DNA from: Apoda limacodes
Taxonomy: Eukaryota; Arthropoda; Insecta; Lepidoptera; Limacodidae
Assembly (NCBI GenBank): GCA_946406115.1
Contig: OX291552.1
Location: 6,014,001 to 6,078,000 of the forward strand
DNA: 64,000 bases
Reading direction: 5' to 3'
The notes under the pieces: model-generated
The model's input: only the letters and a program-made list of their open reading frames with translations
What the model was told of the DNA's origin: nothing
Database searches by the model: none
Translations under genes and position numbers: made by a program
In this document: in pieces, positions 9,960-21,300 of the stretch
How positions within the stretch are numbered: position 1 is the first letter of the stretch
Layout: every line of letters begins with the position of its first letter

Positions 9960-10875
9960 TGTAGTTTTTAAAAGCTTTTATTAGGGAACTAGTACACTCA
10001 GGTCTCTTCGGCCTAGAGCCCGATTTGATGTCTTGCTCGCTGTGGGCACCCCTCAGGTCAGCACCGCCGTAGAAAGAAGACGCGGATGGGACTGATGTTA
10101 CGTGGCCTAACAGCGTGTGGTGAGTAATGAATATGCCGCCCGTGGCAGCCACAAGGGAAGGCCGCACGTGGACGTAGCTCGCCAGTAGCTTCGGCGTAGA
10201 GCAGGTCGCCCCGTAGCCTTGGTGTGTAGCGATGTTTTAGATAGCACCACTACTGCACAGGCCGAAGTTTTGGAGTCAAGGAAACTCCGGACAGGCCGAG
10301 GATTTGGAGTTCAGTAGACTCCGGCCTCCCACAGTATAAGGACAGCAAAGCAGCTGCGGTGCGCCGTCGTTAGAAGACAAACGTGCACCAGCCCACAGAG
10401 AAGTCTTCTCGCGGACCTCAGTTACGGCGTAGAGCCGTAGTAGAGTAATATATATACGTTGTATATATAAACTAAGAACCGTACTGTCAAGGAGAAAAAT
10501 AAATGGATTATTGACTTACCAATAACTCACAAAACACAGAACGAGAACAAATAAATATATAAAATTACCGAGGACGGTTTTCTTTTATAGAAGAGAAGTG
10601 GATATGCAATTAATTTGCAGTTTAGAAGAAGATCGCACAGTTTACTATCCGTAGAAATAATTAGTAGTAGAATTTTTACAACCACGTCAAGCAGAACGTA
10701 AAGTAATCTGTTTTTGACTTACCGATGTCAAACATCTAGAGATTCTTTGATCTCTAAATTTAAATTACCACAGTGGTAATGGACCTAAGAGCGAATGTCC
10801 AGAAACTTCTATCGTTTCCTACATCATCCGGTCCTTTACCGGAGACGGACCACCGGAAACGGTCGTTCCGTTACA
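9960..10875 (-). repeat. 5-prime LTR of the Ty3 element
   Basis: Bases 9977-10875 match the 3-prime LTR except one. Extending to 9960 gives the canonical TG...CA ends (sense TGTAAC...ACTACA), so the true LTR may be 916 nt. TATATAAA-like sequences near 10450-10470 could serve as a promoter but their orientation was not resolved. Confidence 0.85.
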
Positions 10876-11078
10876 ATAGGTATAAATATACGATGAGTCG
10901 AGACATGTCTTGTGACATATTTGAGTGTTCAGCGCGAATTGTGTGTTAAGGACATTGGTTCTGTACAATTAAATATGACGTATGAGTTGTCTTGAAACAT
11001 ATTTGAATGTTAAGCGCGAATCGTCTGTAAAGGTTTTTACTTCTGCCGGCACTCCCGGAGTAAATCCCGTTTTTTTTT
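10876..11078 (+). mobile_element. Helentron-type element copy 2, right part
   Basis: This resumes the element cut at 2937. It has CATATTTGAGTGTTCAGCGC twice in diverged form, then GGTTTTTACTTCTGCCGG, a damaged hairpin (GCACTCCCGGAGTAA) and a T run. The decayed hairpin shows this copy is older than the Ty3 insertion. Confidence 0.65.
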
Positions 11079-11879
11079 CTTATGATTATTCCACCAGCTG
11101 CTATGAACAGAAATCTTAAAAAATTTCAAACAATGCAAAACAAGAGTAATCAAATAACTATACAAAGAAATTACTTTACAGCTTTACCAAAAAACAAAGA
11201 TGCTAAACATTGATAAACTTTACAAATTTAAAACATGTATTCTTATACGAAAATTAACAAAGAAATCCACACAAGCATAACACTTCAAACAAAGACATGC
11301 AAACGCATCTTAAGAAGAACAGACAAATTAGAACTTCGCGGGCCTAAAATTTAGTAAGGTAAATAAAGCATAACATTTGAAGGCGCTAGACGTTATAATG
11401 ATTTGCTGATTTCAATAAAAAGTGTTGAATCATTCAAGTTGTATAAAAGCAAGAATATGGAACACTTTTTTAATCTGCCTACTTAAGAAGTTTGACGATT
11501 ACAACACTCCCCCTTTTTTTGAAAAATTTCGGACCCCCCTAGGGGTTCGGAAAGAGGTCACAGAAAAAAGTGCTCCATCCTAACGTTGCTGCCTACGATG
11601 TACTCTATTGATTTCCATCATCAAAATATTTGTTAGTGGGGACACCACAAATCTTCATACAAAATTCCAAAAACTTCATCCCAGGGCTTCATAAAAATTA
11701 CTCAAAAAAATTTTTTTGTAACGCCTTCATTTTTACACCCTAACCCTCTGAATATATATTTCTTTAGGTATAGATTTATCAATGTTTCATACTTAAGTTT
11801 TTTCACATAGGTATGTTACAGAGACATACCTCACTTTATTAGTAGGAAAAACCTAAGCCTTTGCCAGTTTTCGTATACG
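11079..11879. other. Upstream region of COE gene A, repeat-derived
   Basis: AT-rich with no gene. At 11560-11645 the text CCTAACGTTGCTGCCTACG, then ATGTACTCTATTG, is the reverse complement of a segment at 63318-63352 upstream of gene C, so an interspersed repeat has landed here in the opposite orientation. A short inverted repeat, CCGAACCCCTAGG against its complement, lies near 11530-11555. Confidence 0.5.
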
Positions 11880-12123
11880 TGTATATATTTCTTAGATTTT
11901 TAAACAAATATTGAATTCATTAATGCCACGACATGTTAATAACAACTTTGACGTATTTCTAATAATTCGAGGTCAAAAATGTCGTCACCCATTTGCCTTC
12001 TGCTTTATTCCAAAACGGCGTGAAAAAATTAATTAACGTAAAATTATAAAACGTTAAACCTGTAAAGCTAGTTAGATAGATAAGTATAGTGAAGAACGCT
12101 TAGAAGGCGGTCATCACTATAAA
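11880..12123 (+). promoter_or_regulatory. Promoter and 5-prime UTR of COE gene A
   Basis: About 230 bp upstream of the ATG are shared with genes B and C, including CCACGAC, GTTAATAACAA, AAAACGGCGTGAAAAAA and the leader GAAGAACGCTTAGAAGGCGG. TATAAAA at 12045-12051 stands 79 nt before the ATG, so transcription probably starts near 12075 with a leader of about 50 nt. Confidence 0.65.
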
Positions 12124-12315
12124 ATGCAAATCATTAAATGTTTGTTGGTTTTAATATTTTTAAACAAAAATGCTGTAGTACAGTCAAGTGTTATTATAAA
12201 TACATCATATGGCAAGTTAGTAGGAGAATGGAATGAAACTGATACTGGAAAAACCTATGCTACATTTCGAGGTATTCCTTACGCAGAACCACCAGTTGGT
12301 GACAACAGATTTAAG
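12124..12315 (+). CDS. COE gene A exon 1 (codons 1-64)
   Basis: Starts at the ATG aligned in all three genes and ends AGATTTAAG before the donor GTAACA, phase 0. It encodes the hydrophobic leader and the TFRGIPYAEPPVG motif typical of COE N-termini. Confidence 0.93.
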
Positions 12316-15300
12316 GTAACATCACAATATTCGTTCGGACTTCGTATATGTGAACTTCTTCTTTATAAACAATATCCGATCTAAACTGATTGCAGACATA
12401 GACAAATACCTTTATTTGCTTTACTAACCCGTTAAAGAGTCACATATGTTACCATGCAATAAAAACTTTTAAACAAAAAAATAACAAGTTCAACATATAA
12501 TTACTTATTTCCAAAAATTAGATCTGAATTAAAGTTTGAAGTTGGTGTCGTGCAAGACTAGTGAAGTATATTATAAAATGTTAGGTACATAGACACCAAC
12601 TAAGAACTATAATTTAGAGCCGATTTTTGAAAAACAGTAATTATTCTTAACTGACTTGAAAAAAGAAGAGATTCAATGTTTGACGGGTATGTTTTTTTAT
12701 GTAAATCCACCGATTTTTCCGCCATTGTGAATCAATTTAAAAAAATCTTTTATTATTCATAAAAGTATGATCCTGAGGTGGTCCCATATTTATGAACTTC
12801 TTGCCAGCTCTTTTTGGCAGAAATTAACACTGTGTAATTCAAAAGTGTTTTTAGAAACCTTTTTGAATAAATATTGTTTGATTTGATTTGATTTTAATGA
12901 AGTTTATTTTAAACTTCAACTTTTGGAGAAAAAAATAATTGATGTTAATTTGGAACTAGTGCAACCAGCCTTTTATTTCGATGATTATATAAAATTGGTT
13001 ACAAGTGTGGATTTTTTCAGTGTGTACGAGTAAAAAAAGCAATTCGCCACTCAAAAGCAAAAAATATTTTTTTTTAACAAAAAAGCAACCGACTTGAAAG
13101 CAATGCACTAAAGAGATAAAAATAATTACTTTTTGCTAAAAATCTGATCTGAATTATCGTTTGAAGTTTGTGTCATCCAAGTGAAGTGTGTTTAGGTACA
13201 TAGACACCAACTTCAAACGATAATTCAGATCAGATTTTTGGCAATAAGTAATTTTTACCTTTTTAGTGCTCCTTTTCAGTGCTCCTTTTTAGTGCTCCTT
13301 TTTGAAGTCGGTTGTTTTTAAATTTCCGTATTTCAAAAGGAACCCTTATAGGATTATTTTGTTGTACGTCTGTCTGTCTGTTTGTCTGTCAAGACCCTTG
13401 TTCTCAGGAACGGTTAAAGATTTACGTTGAAAAAGAATTGAAGCTGTTAAAAAATTCAAGCTTCTATGTCATCTCAGTAAAAATATTTGGCGGAAAAACG
13501 GCCATTTTTGCCGTATTCGCGTGCACATTCACAAAGAAACCAAAACCTATTGGGTACTTCCCGTTGTCCTAGATTCATTAAATTTGACAGGAAGCAAGGT
13601 ATCAAGTTGAAATTAATATCAAATACTAAGGTCTACGGTCCCTTAGAGCTGTAAGAAAATCAATCTTCTATGTGAACGCAATAATAAAAAAAGGCTATTT
13701 TTGACGCATATCTAGGTATTCAGTCATTCACAGAAAAATCAAAACCTATAGGGTTCTTCCCGATATCCTAGTCATTAAATTTGACAGGAAGCAAGGTTTT
13801 ACATCACAAATATACGGAAAAATCTGAAATTTAAAAAAAGTTTGTCTGTCTGTCTATCAAGACCCTTTTTACTTAAGAATGCATGGTTGAATCAAGTTCA
13901 TCAAGTTGAAATTAATATCAAAGTCTACCGTCCCTTAAAGTTGTTAAAAATCAATCTTCTATGACAACGCAATAAAAAATACGGCCTTTTGACGCCTATT
14001 TAGGTATTCAGTTATTCACAAATAAATCAAAACCTATACATGATGTTACATACCAAATATAGGATAGAATCCAAAAATTAATAATCAAGGCATAAACCTG
14101 TGAGAATGAATCTCATGATGGGAGAACTATCTACATATAATAAGTTTACAGACTCGTACTTGGCCGGTTTTTTAGTTATTAATGTTCTTGTAGTTAGTTT
14201 TTTTACAAATTTTTAATTTTTTATTTATATTTTAATGTTTTTGATTGGATTATATTATTATTTAACACTCTAGGAGCCACAACCACTTCAGCCATGGCCT
14301 GGTCATTTAAATGCTACAGAATATTCACCAGCTTGTTTCCAGTTCGATTTATTTACAAACCAGGTTACAGGTAAGTGTATAGACGTTTAACTTATAAATA
14401 AATAAAACAAATTAATGGAAGATTTATAAAAAAAAAATTGTTAAAACATCCAACTATTTCTACTAACTTTTACTTAACTAGGACTATTTCTCCACATGCA
14501 AACATACAAACTCGCAATAAGAGTTTCATATTTTCATATAAACGTTAGGGTTCTGTTTTTGTTTTTCGACTTAAAACCTAAACTTTACGATCTGCCTAGG
14601 CATATTATGAAACAGCGGATTATACGATTTGCCTGCGACATATATAAGCTGAATCTTGGAAACGGCTCTAACGATTTTCATGAGATTTGCAGCGGGTTTC
14701 GGGGGCGATTTATCCGTGTTTTTTGGCAATAATAGACATTTAACGTTGTTAGAAAAAAAAAACCAGACCTTACAGATTGTAATCTCTTTATAACAGTACT
14801 TCAAAATATTATGTAATCGACACTTTGTGAGTTTAAGACTTAATGTGTGTCGTGTGCAGTGAGCTTCTATATAGTAAATCCAAAAATTAAATACCAGTGC
14901 CACTTTTTTCTTAAATTCATATAGCTGTTTAAGATAAAGTTTAAAAGCACACTTTTATCTTGTAGATTTACCTTATTAAAAGAGATTAATAGTTGAGTCG
15001 TAACTTACTAGTTACATATTTTATAATGTGTGTCTCAGCTTTTTTTGAACGAACACTTTGAGCTTTGGCTCTTCTTAATCAAAGTTGAAAAATAAATTTG
15101 TTGTAATATTTTTACACCAATTTACAGTTCGAAATCGGGGACAGTTATTTTGATAAAATTATACTTACGTTTTACATTGAAAATACCTACAGATATTGAA
15201 AATATTATTCTTGATTTAACAAAGGGACAAAACTGATCGACAGCTGTTAAGTGTTCTGTAACTAGCGTCAGTGTTGAATTAATCTGTTAAGTATTCTAAT

Positions 15301-18300
15301 ATTATCATTACGCCATTGTTGGTGTTGGCGCCAGTATACAGCCAACAGAGGATGCTTAAAGCTTTTAAAAGAATTTGTGTGGACCGAAATGGTAACACTT
15401 GGACTGCTTTATTACAAACAAAAATGTATTGGAAATGATACAAAAGCTCAGGAACGGTACAAAATCCTATATTGTAGCCCCTACGTCCTCTACGGGTTGT
15501 TGTAGAGTGTGGTTGTGATTTTGATGCATTTCCGCCTCAATTTTTATCATAATTCATGTTTCGGACAATCCGTGCAAGCGGATGTGTATCGTGATACTAA
15601 TATAATTAAATAAATCAATTAAAACTATGATATTACTAAATGACCCCAGGGCATGCAAATATATTTTTTCCAAAAGAAATGGGAAAAGATTCAACGTGTT
15701 AACTCAAAATATTTGCAGTAGCAACAGTAATTTTGATAATTTTCTGGTATTACTGCACCAACTAAATATCGATTTTGATGTTTTAGTTCTGACCGAAGCA
15801 TGGGTTTCTGAAAATACTGTACCACCTTATCTTTCTCGATATACAGATTATATTATCAAAAATCACTACAACCAGAATGATGGCATAGTTATGTTATGTT
15901 ATATTAAGACGGGCATAACACATAAATTTTATGCACAGAATGTTCTTTAAGCCAACTGTATAGTAACTGAAATTGGCGTGGATCTTGTAACAATCAGTAT
16001 TTACAGATCTCCGTCATTTCGTAATATTGTAAATTTTATAAACTCGCTTGACTCATTATAACAGGCGAAATAAACATAAACATCAGGGAAGGTGGCACTG
16101 ATAACAGAGCTCCTGATTACATGAACCACTTAAGTATGCATGGCCTACTACCAGGACACTTACTAGCAACTCGTACAGACAATTGTTTGGATCACTTATT
16201 TCTTAAATCGAAATCTGATGCTATATCAATAGTTTGCGATACATCAGTAATATATTTTGAATTACTTAATTGGACTAAATTATGACTCCGCAAAAATATC
16301 ACCTTTAGATAATGCCAATAAATATTTTGTAAACGTAGTTAACAGCTTGGCTGATGATATACTCAGGAAACTGTCTACAAATGAAACTGCACTTGCTAAT
16401 ACATATGTCTCCAATTGTCCAAGTATTTCTAGTATTGCGTCTTTAAAAATAAACAGTTTTTAATGATTAAAAACAAACCGCTAGACCGATCTTGCGCAAA
16501 CTCTTTTCAGATTTAATTCATGACGTAGCGTATCGATGGCTATAGCCCCGAGGTATATAAGGGCAAAAAAAACTAATTTATATACACACATACACAAACA
16601 AAGACATCATTCTAAAAATGATGGCAAACAATCTCCGGGTCTTAAAACGTAAAGAAAATGCAAATTCAGCGATTTTCATTTTCGAACCTATTATAATAAC
16701 TTCCATTAAAAGAAGTTAAAAATATTCTCAAGAGAATATGCTCGTGCGGTTAAGTACTTGCAACCGATCTTTCATTTAAAATTTTTAGTTTGGTTTTGAA
16801 GACGATGTAATTTTTCTTAATGTTTAATTTTTTTATTCAGGTTCTGAAGATTGTTTATACTTGAACATCTTCAGCTCTAAGCCCGTGAGTAACGCTACGT
16901 TGCCTGTCATTGTCTTCATTCATGGAGGAGGTTTGATGAGTGGCACCGCCTCTCAGTATGATCCTGTCAGACTCATGGAGTATGATGTAGTTGTCGTAAC
17001 GATAAATTATAGATTAGGACCTTTGGGTAAGTCAATTGACGTTGAGGATGTCATACACAGATTAAGAAGCACATTTCAAAGTATTATTTAGAAAATTAAT
17101 CAGGCAAAAATTTTAGTTTAATGAAAATAGTTTACGTACGAGTTAAAAAGCATAGGCTCAATCGTAAATAAAAGGTTTGCAACTACAGTTAATTTCGAGT
17201 CGGAACGTGGGTTTTGTACCATCATATAATTTACACAAAAAAAAACAAAGATGTGTTGCTTAACCTGGATGTCGTCGCTAGTATGAAATTATATCGTAAT
17301 TGAAAATGGCCCACTGCCATTTACCTGAGCGCGTAATCGTCGATTTCCTGCGCTTAAAACACTGTCGTATATAAAGATTATTTTATTTAGAAAACCAACA
17401 GCTGTTAGAAATAAGGAATAAAATATTATACAATTATCTAAGCGTTAGCCAATTATATGTTTCCCTAGAGTAGGTAGGTATTATAAGAGGTAGAGGTAGG
17501 CACTGCGAGTACTCGCTCGAATAAGCCACCAGAACAATTAAAGCGGGGCATAGCGAGTACTAGCTCGAATGAGCGGCCCGAACTGGGGAAGTATCCACCT
17601 TACAGAAAACCGCGGCCATAATAACACTAACATTGAGAAGTGTTGTGTTCCTGGCGGTGAGTAAGGTTGCCAGAACTCTTTGAAGATTCGCTGCGCGGAC
17701 AGCGGAGGACCGGCGGTGCTCGTTCCTGTCATTGCTCGGCGTAGACAAGGCGTGCTGGTACGGCGGTCCGGGAGACCTGATGAAACGGCTGACCGCTGGC
17801 CGCCCGCAGGTTAGACGGATTCCCGAACCCAGGGATTACTTAATCTCCGCCCTGGGAGGCTGAACCGCCAGCCTGTACTAAGTCTCTGGAGTAGTAGTCG
17901 TGCCGGAGAAGTAGGCTGGAGTGAACCCGGCTACTACAACAGAGAGGGATCAGGGGCCCTTCCGCCCACCGTGCCAGCAACCGTATCATCTGCGCCGAGC
18001 TTCGGCAGCTCTAGTACCGCACCTTTTGTTCTATAAGCTGTTTGTACAGTGAATCCTCATCTTTAGTCTAAGTAACTTTTTTATACATGGCAAGGACCAA
18101 AAGAATGAGAGTTTTCTCAGCGGCGACTCCATCCAAATTCTATTTGGATTTTAGCAACATTAGGGGGTATTCACACAAATCTTAACGCAGTCCACCAACA
18201 CGTACAGACTGCGCAGCAGACCATTCTTTTTCTTACGGAGACGCAGATATCCTGCCTGGATACATCATACCTTCATTATCCCAGCTACAAACTCGAGCAC

Positions 18301-21300
18301 AATTTTGTGAGTCGTGCTGGTGTATGTATGTTCGTTCGGGAGGATATCGTAGGTTCCGCAGATCACGGCGGCTACACTCGTATCTATGCGTGCCTATACA
18401 GGTCTCATAGCGGTGACACGGACGATACTCGACTCTTCACGCACCTGAGTTTGAAGACTGACAAAGTTTTAGAGCAATATCCCACAGCAGAAATAGTTAT
18501 TGTGGGAGACTTGAAAGCCCACCACCGTGAGTGGGAGTTCTCGAACCAATTACTATGCAGGGATATCTGCTCATAATATACTCTGACCTCTGGATCTCTT
18601 AGCTGGTACTCTCTTCAACGAGAATACCAGAGATAGAGGACCGTACGAGCTCCTTACTGGACTTTCTGCTGACTACACCGGACGGATATTCCGTCTCAGT
18701 GGATGCGCCTCTTGGCTACTCGGACCTGTCTCGTTCGGACTCAAATGTCATGCACGCAACCCGATCCATCTGGGCCAACTAAGTGGCGTCGAGTATGGCA
18801 TTATAAGTTGGCAGACTGGGATTGCGAGAATTTTATGCATCGTACCCGTGGAGGCAGCACTGCTTTAGCTCAGAAGATCCTGACGTCTGCGCAGCTGCAG
18901 TCACCGAGACCATCCTCGCTGGTATGGAATGTTTTGGTTCTAATCTGTGAGTAGCTGCCAGCGTCAAAAAACGACCGTGGTTTAATAGGTCTTGCAGAGA
19001 AGCTAAAATTTTTAATCAAACTGCCTATGAGGCTTGGACCACGGCTTGTAATAACAAGGATCCGAATATTTCTGAGTTGAAACGCAAATTAAATGCTACC
19101 TCGAGGTTCAGAAAGAAAGCAACTGCCAGAGCTAAATGCTAATTCATCGGGAAAATAGGTGGACGACTTGCAAGCTGTCCCTCTGGGAGTCGTGCTTTCC
19201 GGTCGCTTGCTAAAGCTGCTGAGGGAACTTCTGCCAGTCGAGTTACAACCACTGCGAAAGCTCGACGGTGACTTGGGCCATAATGCAAAAGAGAAAGCCG
19301 ATCTATTGGGCAGTCTCGTCCAACTCGAATATGAACGACGAAAGCGCTGTACTACATACTATACCGTGGTGCGGTAACACCAAGCCGAAAAACTCCATAA
19401 CATAGCTGGAGGTCTGGCGGGCGTTGCTTTCTCTAGACGTTCATTAGTCGTGTGGGCCAGACGGTATACCAGCAGTGGTGCTGAAGCAGTGTGCTCCTTG
19501 GCTTAGCGCTTTCCTACCATCCTAGGCAATTTTCGTCATCATGGAAGACTGCGAATGTGCACCCGGTGCCCAAACAGGGCGATAGATCAGATCCATCGAA
19601 TTGAAGGCCTATCGCTATTACCTCTGTTCTCTCCAAGGTGATAGAGTTTGTGATAAAACCACAGCTTCTAAGATACCTAGAAAAATATGACCTGATCAGC
19701 GACCGTCAATATGGCTTTCGCCACGGCCACTCGACTGGTGACCCTCTAGAGCATCATGCACACCGATAGGCAATAGCCATTTCGAGTCAGGGGCAGGCAT
19801 TGGCAATTAGCCTGGACATAGCGATGGCGTTCGATCGGGTCTGGCACTGGGGTTTCCATCGAAGTTGCTTTGTTACGGAGTGCCCGAGGGTTTGTGCAAA
19901 TGGGTTGCTAGCTTTTTGTCCGGCAGACGCATACAAGCCGTAGTTGACGGTAGTTGCTCTGATAGCATGGAAATTAATGCCGGTGTCCCGTAAGGCTCTG
20001 TGCTGTCTCCTACGCTGTTTTTACTGCATATCAATGACATTTTGGACATCAACAACATTTTTACCCATTATTAGAGGGGCGAGCAAGCATCCCTCCTTCC
20101 GTTGTGGAGGAAAAACGTGACGAACTTGTGTCTCAAATCGAGATCGCACTTTCCAAGTTCTCTGACTGGGGACGGGTAAACTTGATCCGATTTAACCCTA
20201 CAAAGACACAAGTGTGCGCGTTAACCGCTAAGAAAACCCCATTCACTGTGGTCCCACTATTCCAGAACACTCCTCACTCCATCTCCAAGAGCATTGGGAT
20301 CCTTGGTATTGAAATCTCCAGCGATGTTCAGTACCGAGATCATGTGCAGGACAAGGTGCAGCTGGTGTCCAAAAAACTTGGTGTATTCAACTCAGCGAAG
20401 CAGTACTTCACGTCGGGGCAAAGGTTGCTGCTTAACAAGTCGCAAGTCCGGCCCCATATGGAGTACTGCTGCCATCTCTAGGCGGGTGCACCCGAATACC
20501 AACTTTGCCCTTTTGACTCGGTTCAATGACGGGCTGCGAGACTCGTCGACGATTCCAAACTCTCTTGCGATATCGAGCTCTTGCCTCCTTGTGTGTGTTC
20601 TACCGCTTGCACAATGAGTTGTGTTCTGATGAATTGTTTGAAATGATGCCCACGGCTACTTTCTACCATCGCACCGCTCGCTCGCAGGGAATTCATTCTC
20701 ACGCTTTAGAAACGAAATGGTTGCGTACAGTGCGGTTTCGAAGAAACTTCCTCCCATGAACGCTTGGGTTGTGGAATGTGCTCCCTGCCAAGGTTTTCTC
20801 CAAGGACTATTGTAAGGCGTTCTTTAAGCAAGAAGTTATTAGATTTCTGAAGTGTCGGCAACGCGCGAGTGATACCCCTGTTGTTGCAAGCGTCCATAGG
20901 CTACGGTGACCGCTTACCTACAGGCGGACCGTAAGCTTGTTTGCCACCTTAATGGTATCAAAAAAAAAAAAAAAAGTATTTAGATGTAGACTACTGTAGT
21001 AGGCTGATGCAGCCCTTACTGCTCTAGGGCTTCTGGGGCGGGACTCTGAAGAAGCCCTTTATTTTGATAACCATTTCGAGGATTTTCAAAATAAAACTCC
21101 TTAAACTACACATCAAAACGCATAAAATCCGCCGTTTTGATTTTTTAAGGACTTTATTTACCCAGTATCACTCTCACAATTGAGACGTATCTTACGACTC
21201 CTCTCAAGCTAAAATTCATCTAGCCGTTTAGGCTACATAGTGAACCATATAAATGGACATACATACGCTTGAAAATCATTACCCTCCTTTCTCCGACAAG

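Larger units (their letters stand above)
3035..10875 (-). mobile_element. Ty3/gypsy LTR retrotransposon, near-intact and young
   Basis: Two long direct repeats (3035-3933 and 9977-10875) enclose a minus-strand gag (9325-8183) and pol (8186-4722) in the Ty3/gypsy domain order protease, RT, RNase H, integrase. No envelope frame is present. The LTRs differ at one of 899 compared bases (G at 3207, C at 10149). Read in sense, the LTR starts TGTAACGG and is preceded by a purine-rich tract at the 3-prime LTR. ATAG occurs at 3017-3020 and 10876-10879 and may be the target-site duplication. That would leave about 14 bp of unexplained sequence at the outer edge of the 3-prime LTR. The element sits inside a Helentron-type element. 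Confidence 0.92.

Noticed and set aside
12124..12384. An 86-residue single-exon protein at the start of gene A
   Set aside because: The frame runs through a GT donor at 12316 that is conserved in A, B and C. The continuation is intron.
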